NCBI RefSeq assembly: GCF_001425825.1
Contig: NZ_LMDM01000020.1
Span: 84,979 to 145,323 of the forward strand
Reading direction: 5' to 3'
Source: Rhizobacter sp. Root1238
Lineage (GTDB): Bacteria; Pseudomonadota; Gammaproteobacteria; Burkholderiales; Burkholderiaceae_C
Length of the DNA: 60,345 nt
Shown: piece by piece, positions 27,162 through 35,722 of the stretch
Numbering within the stretch: the stretch's first letter is position 1
How the letters are laid out: each line of letters opens with the position of its first letter
Position numbers and translations under genes: made by a program
The notes under the pieces: model-generated
Told to the model about the DNA's origin: nothing
Seen by the model: only the letters and a program-made list of their open reading frames with translations
Databases searched by the model: none

Positions 27162-29000
27162 ATGACGATGGGACGCCGCCTGCGCGTGCTGATGGCCGCG
27201 TGGTTGCTGGCTGACGCAGCGCATGCCGCTGGCGTCGTCGCGCTGTCGCCACCGAAGAACGTCGTGTCCATCGCGGACCTGGAAGCCGTCGTGTCCGTGA
27301 GCGAACAGCCACCACCCGACACCGCGGACTGGCGGCCGGTCCGGCTGCCTGACCGCTGGGCAGAAAACGGCCGGGCGCGCGCAGGGACCGTGTGGTACCG
27401 GCTGCGCGTTCACATCGATCCCGGGCAGCGCGACCTGTGGGCCTTCGAAGTGGCCTACGCGACGATGAACAGCGACCTGTGGGTCAACGGGATGCTGGTC
27501 GGGAGCGCCGGGCGCATGGAACCGGGCAACCTGACGCGTCACTGGAACACACCGCTTCTGTTCACGGTTCCGTCATCGGCATGGACGGCAACGGACAACC
27601 TGGTCTACCTGCGGGTGCGCTGCGGGACCAGCAGCGACGGCGGCCTGGGCCACCTGTTCGCGGGGCCGGCCGATGAGCTCTCGAAGGTCCATGAGCAACG
27701 CGTCTTCTGGCGAACCGGCCTGCTGACCGTCGCCGACGCCTACATCTTTGCGCTCGGGGTGCTGTTCGCGATCATCTGGTTGCGCCGCCGCGAAGCCCTG
27801 CAATACGGCTATTTTGCGGCGGCGACTCTGTTGTGGGCCGTCTGCACGAGCAACGACCTCCTCAGCGACCCGCCGTTGTCGCAGCATGCCTGGCAGGTGT
27901 TGATCTTCGTCTGCAACATCTGGACAGCGCTGTTGTTCGCGCTGTTCTTCCTGCGTTTCGCGGGCCGGGTATTGCCGCGCCTGGAGCGCGGCGCGATCGG
28001 CTTCGTGCTCGTTGCCAACGCGGTGCAGATCCTGGTCAACCCGGACTGGCAGCAGATCGCCTTCGCGGTGGCGATCCTCGGTGTGCTGCTGCTGTGCGGC
28101 TGGGCGACCGTCGTGCTGCTGTCCGATGCGCAGGGCCGGTCGCGGCGCGACCGGCTGTTGCTGGGCATCGCCGCTGCCATCGGGATGGTCGTCGGAGCCC
28201 ACGACTGGCTGCTCACGATCTTCGTCCTGCCGTTCGACGGGACTCACCTGGTGGCCTACGCCGCTCCGCTGGTGCTGTCGATCTCGGCGTGGGTGATTGC
28301 CGGCGACTACACCCGCGCCCAGGAGGACCTGGCACGGTTGAATCGCCAGCTCGCCGATCGCGTGCGGCAGCGCGAGGTGGAACTGCGCGCGTCCTTCGCC
28401 CACCTCGCCGAGGCCGATCGCGATTTCGCGGTGGCGACCGAACGGGCGCTCGTGCTGCGCGATCTGCATGACGCCGTCGGCACCCGCCTGGCCATTGCCA
28501 TGCGGCAACTCGAAGAGGAGCGCGCCGCACCGCTGACGGTCGCCCAGACGCTGCGCGAGACGCTGGACCGGCTCAAGCTGCTGATCGATGCGCTGACCAT
28601 GCCGCCCGGCGACGTCAATGCGTTGCTGGCCAGCTTGCGCTATCGCCTGCAAAGGCGCATCGAAGCCGCCGGACTGGACCTGCGCTGGGAAGTCGATCGG
28701 CTGCCGCACTGGGAAGCCGGCGAGCATGGCGACACGATGCGCCGCCTGCAGCGGCTGTTGCTCGAGGCGATATCGAACACCCTGCGACACTCGCAGGCCA
28801 CCGAACTGCACCTGGCGGCGAGCGCCACCGATGGCGGCATCCGCGTCGCGCTCACGAACAACGGACGTGGCCTGGACGACGTGCCGGTCGCAGGGCTGCG
28901 AACGATGCACGAGCACGCGGTCGGGCTCGGTGCCGTGCTGGAGATCGGCTCGACCGACCTCGGCGGTTCCATCCGGCTGATGCTGCCGCCGACCCGTTGA
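27162..29000 (+). CDS. 7TM (DISM-type) sensor histidine kinase, paralogue 2
   Basis: About 612-aa sensor with the same architecture as the kinase at 18700: signal peptide (LMAAWLLADAAHA), periplasmic beta-sandwich (GTVWYRLRVHI, DLWVNGMLVG, RHWNTPLLF, the last shared word for word with paralogue 1), seven TM helices, HisKA_3 with His in RDLHDAVGTRL, and HATPase_c (EAISNTLRHSQA, NNGRG). No response regulator adjoins it, so it may feed the regulator at 18012. Start chosen at ATG 27162, where the signal peptide begins; 27126 is possible; no clear ribosome site. Confidence 0.83.
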   Translation: MTMGRRLRVLMAAWLLADAAHAAGVVALSPPKNVVSIADLEAVVSVSEQPPPDTADWRPVRLPDRWAENGRARAGTVWYRLRVHIDPGQRDLWAFEVAYATMNSDLWVNGMLVGSAGRMEPGNLTRHWNTPLLFTVPSSAWTATDNLVYLRVRCGTSSDGGLGHLFAGPADELSKVHEQRVFWRTGLLTVADAYIFALGVLFAIIWLRRREALQYGYFAAATLLWAVCTSNDLLSDPPLSQHAWQVLIFVCNIWTALLFALFFLRFAGRVLPRLERGAIGFVLVANAVQILVNPDWQQIAFAVAILGVLLLCGWATVVLLSDAQGRSRRDRLLLGIAAAIGMVVGAHDWLLTIFVLPFDGTHLVAYAAPLVLSISAWVIAGDYTRAQEDLARLNRQLADRVRQREVELRASFAHLAEADRDFAVATERALVLRDLHDAVGTRLAIAMRQLEEERAAPLTVAQTLRETLDRLKLLIDALTMPPGDVNALLASLRYRLQRRIEAAGLDLRWEVDRLPHWEAGEHGDTMRRLQRLLLEAISNTLRHSQATELHLAASATDGGIRVALTNNGRGLDDVPVAGLRTMHEHAVGLGAVLEIGSTDLGGSIRLMLPPTR

Positions 29001-29031
29001 GCCGGTCATCCGGGTCGCACCCGGGTTGGCG

Positions 29032-30222
29032 TCACACCGGTCCCTGCTGCAACTCCCTGCGGAGCTTCGCCCGGTCGACGCCATCGGCACTTTGCACGAC
29101 CAGCAGATGGAAGAACTCCGCCCGGGTGTGCGCCCGGCCGGCGGCCCTCTTGACCACCACCGCGGCAATCGGCCCCATCTGGCTCGCCAGCACGCGGCAT
29201 GCGTGGGCCAGCACATCAGGGCCCAGGGGTTCGCTGCCGGTGACGTCGGTGGTGCCGAAACACGAGTCCAGGCCCGCCCACGATGTCGTGATGGTGGCGT
29301 CGGCGAACCACGGCGCGGCCAGGGCCTGCACCTCGATGCCATCGACGCAGGACGAGATCGCGGGCGCCACCTCGGAGCGTTTCGACAGTGCGTCGCGAAA
29401 CTGCGCGGCGCTTGCGAACCGGGCGCCCGGGTCCTTGGCCAGGGCCGTCGAGACGATCGAGTCGTAGAAGGCATGCCGGGTCGTCGTCGCGGTCGCGCTC
29501 GGCACCGGTGGATCGTCGTCCAGCGTTGCGCGCATCACCGACCGCGAGCGCCCCTTGAACGGCACCTCGCCGGTCAGCAGCCGGTACAGCAGCACGCCGG
29601 CGGCGAAGATGTCCACGCGATGGTCGAGCCCCCCTGCGGTGTACTGCTCCGGGGCCATGTACCCCGGCGTTCCGACCCCGGGGCTTCCCTGCGTCAGTGC
29701 GACGTCTTCGACGCGCGCAATGCCGAAGTCGGCGAGCTTGACCTCGCCCCGCGGCGTGACGATCAGGTTCTCGGGCTTGATGTCCCGGTGCCAGACGCCG
29801 TGCCGGTGCACGCACTCCAGCGCGTCCAGCAACTGGTCCATGATGCGCAGCACCTCGGCCTCGGACAGCAGCGGCGTGTGCGACAGGATCCGTCCGAGGC
29901 TGCGCCCTTCGACCAGTTCCATCGCGATGAAGGCGCAGGCGTCGTCCTCGCCGTATTCGTAGATGGCCACGATGCCGGGGTGGGACAGCCGGCCGACCGC
30001 TCGCGCTTCGTTCCTGAAACGCGCCGCGACGAGGGCTGCCGTCCGGTCGTGATCGAGGAGCTTCCGCAGGATGACCTTGATGGCCACCGGCCGCTGAATC
30101 GCCGGATCGAAGGCTCGATAGACGACGCCCATCGCGCCATGTCCCAGTACGCCGGTGATGGCGTATTTGCCAACGTGCGCAGGGTGAAGGGCACGCCGGG
30201 GCGCATCAGCAAAGTCGATCAT
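29032..30222 (-). CDS. Hanks-type Ser/Thr protein kinase
   Basis: 396-aa cytosolic kinase. Kinase domain about 20-285 with Gly loop GHGAMGVVY, Lys in VAIKVI, catalytic HRDIKPEN, metal-binding DFG, and APEQ. The last ~100 residues (CVDGIEVQALAAPWFADATIT... to LRRELQQGPV) form a conserved-looking domain I cannot name. No transmembrane segment is seen. Its start lies 31 bp from the -10 element of promoter P2, which carries the same palindromic box as the lipid operons, so the kinase is probably co-expressed with them. ATG 30222 has only a weak ribosome site. Confidence 0.88.
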   Translation of the reverse strand: MIDFADAPRRALHPAHVGKYAITGVLGHGAMGVVYRAFDPAIQRPVAIKVILRKLLDHDRTAALVAARFRNEARAVGRLSHPGIVAIYEYGEDDACAFIAMELVEGRSLGRILSHTPLLSEAEVLRIMDQLLDALECVHRHGVWHRDIKPENLIVTPRGEVKLADFGIARVEDVALTQGSPGVGTPGYMAPEQYTAGGLDHRVDIFAAGVLLYRLLTGEVPFKGRSRSVMRATLDDDPPVPSATATTTRHAFYDSIVSTALAKDPGARFASAAQFRDALSKRSEVAPAISSCVDGIEVQALAAPWFADATITTSWAGLDSCFGTTDVTGSEPLGPDVLAHACRVLASQMGPIAAVVVKRAAGRAHTRAEFFHLLVVQSADGVDRAKLRRELQQGPV

Positions 30223-30252
30223 CGAGCGTCCAGCAGTGGGGGCCGTGGTCCG

Positions 30253-30296
30253 ATGGTAGGGAGTCGCCGGCGCTCGCACCTGCCATGAATATGGGA
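30253..30296 (-). promoter_or_regulatory. Promoter P2: activator box and -10 element of the Ser/Thr kinase
   Basis: On the minus strand the box reads TCCCATATTCATGGCA (30296-30281; 14 of 16 matches to the consensus). A -10 TACCAT follows at 30258-30253 within TCCCTACCATCGG, nearly the same context as P1 and P3 (CCCTAGCATCAG, CCCTAGTATCGG). Box-to-minus-10 distance is again 38 bp. Confidence 0.75.
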
Positions 30297-30372
30297 AGCG
30301 ACGCGTGGGAAAGGCTGATGAAATGGCCGCCACTGCAGCTTCACCGTTGCCGACCTGCCCGCAACGCGCACG

Positions 30373-31098
30373 ATGGCCATCAACTACTACCCGGTCGCTG
30401 CCCCGGATCGCATGCGCTCTCACTTCGGCGTGGTGCCGCCTGGGGGTGACATGGCGGCACGAAGTCTCCCGCGCTATCTCGCGCCATTCATCTCGCGGGC
30501 GCCGGATGGGATCCGGCCCGGGCGCGACAGGCCGCGCTGCGGCTGCGAGCCTTCTTCGTGTCGTTGCAAGACGTTGACGCTCGGCCGGCGCGCCCAGGAC
30601 GCGCCGGCCGACATCGCCGGTGAGCTGGCCTTGTTTCGCGGGGCGTGGCATCGCGGTCAACGCTGCATCGTCCCCACCGAGGCCATCTACGAACTCGACT
30701 ACCAGACCGGCAGGCCGGTTCGGTGGCGCATCACCCGCCGCGATCGCGCGCCGATGGGGATTGCCGGCCTCTGGCGCTGGTGGACGGACAGCACGACCGG
30801 CGAGGAAGTCCCCAGTTTCACGATGCTCACCGTCAACGCGGACACGCACCCGCTCATGATGCAGTTCGGCAAGCCATGGCAGGAAAAGCGGATGGTCGTC
30901 ATCCTGGACGAGGCGGACCACGACGCCTGGCTCAGCTGTCGCGCCGAGCAGATGATGAGCTTCATGCAGCCGTATCCGTCCGACCAGCTGACGGCAGAGC
31001 CCTGGCCCAAGGGCCGTTCGGGTGCCACGCCCACCTGGCCCGGCGGCATCACCGTTCTCTGGGACGCCGAGCGTCTTCCGGCAGGCGAAGAGGGGTGA
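30373..31098 (+). CDS. Divergent SRAP (YedK/HMCES-like) protein lacking catalytic Cys2
   Basis: 241-aa protein clearly related to SOS-response-associated peptidases, which protect abasic sites through a thiazolidine formed by Cys2. Family motifs CIVPTEAIYELD, MGIAGLWRWW, FTMLTVNADTHPLM and KRMVVIL are present. However, the protein starts MAINYYP where relatives start MCxNYxP, so Cys2 is absent, and the internal segment that normally holds the NARxE motif (about residues 50-90) is replaced by an unrelated Arg/Cys-rich stretch. It may be a decaying gene or one with a different role. The weak start context leaves the N-terminus slightly uncertain. Confidence 0.7.
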   Translation: MAINYYPVAAPDRMRSHFGVVPPGGDMAARSLPRYLAPFISRAPDGIRPGRDRPRCGCEPSSCRCKTLTLGRRAQDAPADIAGELALFRGAWHRGQRCIVPTEAIYELDYQTGRPVRWRITRRDRAPMGIAGLWRWWTDSTTGEEVPSFTMLTVNADTHPLMMQFGKPWQEKRMVVILDEADHDAWLSCRAEQMMSFMQPYPSDQLTAEPWPKGRSGATPTWPGGITVLWDAERLPAGEEG

Positions 31099-31161
31099 CT
31101 CTCCAGGCTGCTGGCGGTCATTCCTGCCGCGCGGCCTCCACGGCGTCGAAGGTGAGCCCGC

Positions 31162-31878
31162 TCAGCCGGCCTGCGCCGTGAAGTAGTCCGGATGCGCCAG
31201 GCGGATCGCGTCGATCTGCCCCAGCGTGCCGGAGAGGTGATCACGCAAGCTCGCCTGCGCCGCGGCAACGTCGCCGCTGGCGATGGCGTCGACGATGCGG
31301 CGGTGGTCGCGCACGATCGCGCGCTGCTTGCCGAGGGAGGGCAGGTTCAGCATGCGCAGGCGGTCGACGTGGCCGCTGTGCTTGCGCACCAGGTCGAACA
31401 GGTCCGGCACGCCGGCGGCGACATACATCAGCCGGTGGAACGCCCGGTCGGCCGCGATGAAATCGAGGTAAGCCGTGCTGCCCGTCAACGCCGTCTGCAC
31501 GTCGATCTGCGCGCGCAACTGGCTGAGCAGCACGGCGTCGGCATGCCCGGTCAGGGTGAGCACCACCTCGGCCTCGATGGAACGGCGCAGGAACTGCGCC
31601 TGCGTGGCAGCCGCCGCATCGATGCGGCTCACGACCGTGGCGTGCTGCGGAAAGATGTCGACCAGGCCCTCTTCGCCGAGCTTGATCAGCGCATCGCGAA
31701 CCGGCGTCTGGCTGAGGCCGAAGTGCGCCGCCAGGTCGGCCCGCGACAGCACCGTTCCCGGGGCCATCTCCAGCGACAGGATCAGGTCGCGCAGGCGCTC
31801 GAAGACCTGCGGCGCCGCATGGCGCGAGCGATCCAGGGCAGCGGAACGGCTGGGGGACGAGGCAGGCATGGCGCTCAT
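31162..31878 (-). CDS. GntR-family regulator (FCD subfamily)
   Basis: About 238-aa repressor: N-terminal GntR winged helix (LRDLILSLEMAPGTVLSRADLAAHFGLSQ, then TPVRDALIKLGEEGL) and a helical FCD ligand-binding domain with the expected metal-binding Asp/His residues (DRAFHRLM, DHRRIVDAI, LRDHL). Divergent from the TctC-type receptor; a perfect palindrome lies between them. ATG 31878 chosen; GTG 31908 would place the start inside the operator. It probably controls the receptor and the glucarate-dehydratase-type enzyme in response to a sugar acid. Confidence 0.88.
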   Translation of the reverse strand: MSAMPASSPSRSAALDRSRHAAPQVFERLRDLILSLEMAPGTVLSRADLAAHFGLSQTPVRDALIKLGEEGLVDIFPQHATVVSRIDAAAATQAQFLRRSIEAEVVLTLTGHADAVLLSQLRAQIDVQTALTGSTAYLDFIAADRAFHRLMYVAAGVPDLFDLVRKHSGHVDRLRMLNLPSLGKQRAIVRDHRRIVDAIASGDVAAAQASLRDHLSGTLGQIDAIRLAHPDYFTAQAG

Positions 31879-31905
31879 TCTAGCGGCGGGGTCGGCGCAT
31901 TGACA

Positions 31906-31921
31906 CACTAATATATTAGTG
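31906..31921. promoter_or_regulatory. Palindromic operator between GntR and TctC genes
   Basis: CACTAATATATTAGTG is a perfect 16-bp palindrome in the divergent intergenic region. A TTGACA -35-like hexamer (31900-31905) abuts it on the plus strand. AT-rich palindromes of this kind are typical of FCD-type GntR regulators, so it is probably the autoregulatory operator for both directions. Confidence 0.7.
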
Positions 31922-31987
31922 CTTCACTTCGGGTCAGCGAGCCCCGCCCATGCAGCGCGGCCCCCATTGCCACCACCGGAGACTGCC

Positions 31988-32998
31988 TTGAATCGTCGAA
32001 GCCTCGTGTCGTTCCTGTTGTTGCCAGTGTCATTGCCACTGTCGTTGCCACTGTCCCTGGCCCTCGCCGGCACCGCCGCGGCCCAGACGCCGGAGTGGCC
32101 CCAGGCCAAACCCATCACCTACATCGTTCCCTTCACGGCGGGCGGGTCCACCGACGTGGTCGGGCGCGTCCTCGCCGAGAAGCTGCAGCTCGCGCTGAAG
32201 CAGACCGTGGTCGTCGACAACAAGCCCGGGCAGGGCGGTGGCATCGGTGCGAGCTTTGCCGCCAAGGCCGCACCCGACGGGTACACGCTGTTCGGCGGCA
32301 CCATCAGCACGCACGCGATCAACGCCAGCCTCTACAAGAACCTGGCCTACGACCCGGTGAAGGATTTCGAGCCGGTGGCCCTGGTGGCCACGCTGCCCAA
32401 CGTGCTGCTGGTCGACCCCGCGCTCGGCGTGAACTCGGTGGCGGAGCTGATCGCCCTGCTCAAGAAGGACGAGAAGCGGCGCAGCTTCGCGTCGTCCGGC
32501 GCCGGCACCTCCACCCACCTGGCGGGGGAGCTGTTCGCCGACCTGATCGGCGTGCCGCTCACGCATGTGCCGTACAAGGGGACGCCACCGGCGATGGTCG
32601 ACGTGTCCGCAGGCCAGGTCACCTTCATGTTCGACCAGATGACGGCTGCGCTGCCGCTGCTGCAGTCCGGCAAGCTGAAGCTGCTGGCGGTGACGACGGG
32701 CAAGCGCATCGCGCTGTCGCCCGGCACGCCGACGATGATCGAGTCGGGCGTGCCCGGCTTCGAGATGTCGTCGTGGCAGGCGGTCTACGCCCCCAAGGGC
32801 ACGCCGAAGGCCGTCGTGCACCGGCTGCATGCCGAGATTGCCAGGGCGCTGAAGATGCCCGACGTGCAGGCCAAGCTGGGCGGGCAACTGGGCATGGAGC
32901 TCGTCGGCGGCACGCCCGAGGAGCTGTCGGCGCTGATGGCCCGGGAGATCCCGCGCTGGGGGGCGCTGGTCAAGAAATCCGGTGCCACCGCCAACTGA
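31988..32998 (+). CDS. Tripartite tricarboxylate transporter receptor (Bug/TctC family)
   Basis: 336-aa periplasmic binding protein of the Bug family that is greatly expanded in Burkholderiales. TTG start at 31988 supported by CCGGAGAC six bases upstream. The signal peptide (about 1-34) contains a repeat SLPLSLPLSL encoded by three 12-bp units. Mature motifs ITYIVPFTAGGSTDVVGR and NKPGQGGGIGA are typical. No TctA/TctB genes adjoin. Its neighbour is an enolase-superfamily acid-sugar dehydratase, so a sugar acid is a plausible ligand. Confidence 0.88.
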   Translation: MNRRSLVSFLLLPVSLPLSLPLSLALAGTAAAQTPEWPQAKPITYIVPFTAGGSTDVVGRVLAEKLQLALKQTVVVDNKPGQGGGIGASFAAKAAPDGYTLFGGTISTHAINASLYKNLAYDPVKDFEPVALVATLPNVLLVDPALGVNSVAELIALLKKDEKRRSFASSGAGTSTHLAGELFADLIGVPLTHVPYKGTPPAMVDVSAGQVTFMFDQMTAALPLLQSGKLKLLAVTTGKRIALSPGTPTMIESGVPGFEMSSWQAVYAPKGTPKAVVHRLHAEIARALKMPDVQAKLGGQLGMELVGGTPEELSALMAREIPRWGALVKKSGATAN

Positions 32999-33017
32999 GA
33001 TTGCCACGAGACCCGCC

Positions 33018-34292
33018 ATGACCCGAGACATCCGCATCACCGACGTCCGCATCACGCCGATCGCCTTCCGCGACGGCCCGCTGCTCAATGCCGCCGGCAT
33101 CCACGAGCCATGGGCGCTGCGTGCGATCGTCGAACTCGAGACCAGCGACGGCCGCGTCGGCATTTCGGAGACCTATGGCGACGAGCCGATGCTGCGCGTG
33201 CTGGCGCAAGCGAACGAGCTGGTCCTGGGCCTGTCGCCGTTCGACCTCAATCGCATGGAAGAACGCGTGCGCGCCACCATCCGGCCCGCCCCGGGCGCCA
33301 TCGAGTTCGAGCTGGCGCCCGGTTCGCACACCGCGAAGAATGCCGCCAAGGTGACCAGCACCTTCGAGGTGGCCATGCTCGACCTGCAAGGGCAGCTGCT
33401 CGGTGCGCCGATCGTCGACCTGCTGGGCGGTGCGGTGCGCGACACCGTACCGTACAGCGCCTACCTGTTCTTCAAGTACGCCGAGCACATCGGGCGGCCC
33501 TATGCGGCCGACGCCTGGGGCGAGGGCATCGGCCCGGCGCAGATCGTCGCGCAGGCGCAGCGCATGATCGACGCGTACGGCTTTCAAAGCATCAAGCTGA
33601 AGGGGGGCGTGTTCGAGCCCGCGCACGAGATCGCCTGCATGCGGGCGCTGCGCGCAGCCTTTCCGGGCCTGCCGCTGCGGCTCGATCCGAATGCGAACTG
33701 GTCGCTCGAGACCAGCATCCGGGCCGCGCCCGAACTCGACGAGCTGCTCGAGTACTACGAAGACCCGACGCCGGGCTTGAAAGGCATGGCCGAGCTTGCC
33801 CGGCACACCCGCCTGCCGCTGGCCACCAACATGGTCATCACGACGCTCGACGACTTCCGCAAGGGGGCGGAAACCGGCGCGGTCAAGGTGCTGCTGTCGG
33901 ACCACCACTACTGGGGCGGGCTGCGCGTGACGCAGACGCTCGCGCGCATGTGCGCGCTGTGGGACCTGGGCATGTCGATGCATTCGAACTCGCACCTGGG
34001 CATCAGCCTGATGGCGATGACCCACGTGGCGGCCAGCATTCCGAACCTGACCTATGCCTGCGACACGCACTACCCGTGGCAGGAAGAGGAGGTGATCCGG
34101 GGCGGCCGCGTCGCCTTCGAGAACGGCGCGGTGCGCCTGCCCGGCACGCCGGGGCTCGGCGTCGAACTCGACCGCGGCAAGCTGGCCGAACTGCACGCGC
34201 AGTACCTGGCCTGCGGCGTGCGCAACCGCGACGACCTGGCCCAGATGCGCAAGTACGACGCCGGCTTCTCGGGGCGCACGCCGAGGTTCTGA
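33018..34292 (+). CDS. Enolase-superfamily acid-sugar dehydratase (glucarate dehydratase-like)
   Basis: 424-aa enzyme of the mandelate racemase/glucarate dehydratase type. KLKGG (the KxK-type base), metal ligands in LDPNANW, YYEDP and the ATNM Asn, and the general-base His in MHSNSHLG all match glucarate dehydratases. It would dehydrate D-glucarate or a related aldarate to a keto-deoxy acid. It starts 19 bp after the TctC gene, under likely GntR control. Downstream catabolic enzymes are not in the window. Exact substrate is inferred. Confidence 0.83.
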   Translation: MTRDIRITDVRITPIAFRDGPLLNAAGIHEPWALRAIVELETSDGRVGISETYGDEPMLRVLAQANELVLGLSPFDLNRMEERVRATIRPAPGAIEFELAPGSHTAKNAAKVTSTFEVAMLDLQGQLLGAPIVDLLGGAVRDTVPYSAYLFFKYAEHIGRPYAADAWGEGIGPAQIVAQAQRMIDAYGFQSIKLKGGVFEPAHEIACMRALRAAFPGLPLRLDPNANWSLETSIRAAPELDELLEYYEDPTPGLKGMAELARHTRLPLATNMVITTLDDFRKGAETGAVKVLLSDHHYWGGLRVTQTLARMCALWDLGMSMHSNSHLGISLMAMTHVAASIPNLTYACDTHYPWQEEEVIRGGRVAFENGAVRLPGTPGLGVELDRGKLAELHAQYLACGVRNRDDLAQMRKYDAGFSGRTPRF

Positions 34293-34327
34293 GCGGCGTT
34301 GCGGGCGAGTCTCGAGTCCTGCCCGGC

Positions 34328-35158
34328 TCAGCGCGGGGCCGATGCGGCGGCCGGCGACGCGAGCAGGCGCCGCAGCTCGCGCAGCTTCGCCTTGACCCGG
34401 CGTTCGTTGACGGGCCCGGTGCGCAGCATCAGGCGCTGGCCGGCACTCAGCGCCTGCAACGCCGGGTCGTTGAACTCGTACAGCACCCACGGCCGCGTCG
34501 GCTGCACCGGGCTGTTGACGGTCGGCAGGTGCACGCCGATCGGCGCGGCGGGATCGGGCGTGACCAATAGCTGGTCGATCACCGCGACCAACCGGTCGTT
34601 GAAGTACCCGCCCGGGTAGCCGAGGTCTTCGTAGGCTTGCTGGAACTGCGGATAGAACGCCGCGTAGAGCGCGACGGCCTGCCGCAGGTCCACCGTCTCC
34701 AGCAGCAGCACGTACGGCGTGTAGCGCTGCCCGTTGTCGGCGCTGATGGTGTCGCCATCGCCATGGCGCTCGACCGTGAAGCGGCCTGCGGCGGGACTGA
34801 GCGGCCACAGGCGAGGGGACGCCTGCTCGCGACCCAGGCCATCCACCGTCGCCGCCACGCGATGGGGCAGGTCGTTCATCTGGAACAGCGCGAGCACCGC
34901 ATCGCGGCCGAACAACGCCGTCACCGCTGAAGGGAGGTCGACCGGGGCCGCGGCGGCGTCGGCCTGCAGGTTCTCGATCGGGTGCTGGATGCCCGAGCTG
35001 GCCGCCGGCGGGGCGGCAGCCACCTGGGCGGGCGCGGGCTGCGGCGGTGCCGTGGCCGCAGGACTGACAGGGGCGGGGCGCGCCAGCCAGAACCAGGCGG
35101 CTGCGGCGGCGAGGGCGAGGGCCCCGAGGGCGAGAGCAATCTTCAAACCGGGCTTCAT
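34328..35158 (-). CDS. DUF3014-like membrane-anchored protein
   Basis: 276-aa protein with an N-terminal transmembrane anchor (about 5-27), an Ala/Pro-rich spacer (about 28-60) and a periplasmic domain with LPHRVAATVDGL, GQRYTPYVLLLE, YPQFQQAYEDLGYPGGYFNDRLV and MLRTGPVNERRVKAKLRELR. This resembles the DUF3014 family, whose function is unknown. Single gene, convergent with the dehydratase gene. No operon partner is visible. Confidence 0.75.
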   Translation of the reverse strand: MKPGLKIALALGALALAAAAAWFWLARPAPVSPAATAPPQPAPAQVAAAPPAASSGIQHPIENLQADAAAAPVDLPSAVTALFGRDAVLALFQMNDLPHRVAATVDGLGREQASPRLWPLSPAAGRFTVERHGDGDTISADNGQRYTPYVLLLETVDLRQAVALYAAFYPQFQQAYEDLGYPGGYFNDRLVAVIDQLLVTPDPAAPIGVHLPTVNSPVQPTRPWVLYEFNDPALQALSAGQRLMLRTGPVNERRVKAKLRELRRLLASPAAASAPR

Positions 35159-35243
35159 GCCGCCGCAGCTTACGCTCGATCTGCATCTGACTCGGACGAG
35201 GAAGACTCCTCGTGCTCCGACGGCGCCAGTCGCGGTGCTCTGC

Positions 35244-35696
35244 TCAGAGCGCTGCCCCGGCTTGGTGGATTGCTGCCCTGATGCGCGGGTAGGCGCCACA
35301 GCGGCAGAGGTTGCCGTTCATCGCGGAGTCGATGTCGGCGTCAGTGGGCTTTGCGGTTTTTTCGAGCAATGCAGCGGCGGCCATGATCTGGCCCGATTGG
35401 CAGTAGCCGCACTGCACCACATCGAGTTCGACCCATGCCTTTTGCACGGCAGCCAGGGCTTTGCTTTTGAGGCCATCGATGGTGTCGACACGCTTGCCGG
35501 CAACCTGGGCCAGAGGCGTGACGCAGGCACGCGTGGGTGAGCCATCCACATGCACCGTGCAGGCTCCGCACAGCGCGATGCCGCAGCCAAATTTGGTGCC
35601 GGTCAACTTGAGTTCATTGCGCAAGACCCACAGGAGAGGCATGTCGTCTTCGACATCGAGGGTGGTGGCCTTGCCATTGAGAGTGAAGGTGGTCAT
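35244..35696 (-). CDS. iorA: [2Fe-2S] subunit of isoquinoline 1-oxidoreductase-type hydroxylase
   Basis: 150-aa small subunit of a xanthine-oxidase-family molybdenum hydroxylase. Plant-type cluster motif CGIALCGACTVHVDG with the fourth Cys in TRACVTP, and the second cluster motif CGYCQSGQI...CRCG. It would pass electrons from the large subunit encoded just upstream. The stop-to-start gap to the large subunit is 26 bp. Base composition is somewhat lower in GC than in neighbouring loci. The physiological substrate may be an N-heterocycle or an aldehyde. Confidence 0.9.
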   Translation of the reverse strand: MTTFTLNGKATTLDVEDDMPLLWVLRNELKLTGTKFGCGIALCGACTVHVDGSPTRACVTPLAQVAGKRVDTIDGLKSKALAAVQKAWVELDVVQCGYCQSGQIMAAAALLEKTAKPTDADIDSAMNGNLCRCGAYPRIRAAIHQAGAAL

Positions 35697-35722
35697 GGTG
35701 CTTGGAATCAGGGGTTGTGCGG

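Noticed and set aside
32019-32060. Three 12-bp repeats (TTGCCACTGTCR) as a regulatory element
   Set aside because: They lie inside the TctC signal peptide and encode its Leu/Ser/Pro core, a common low-complexity pattern.
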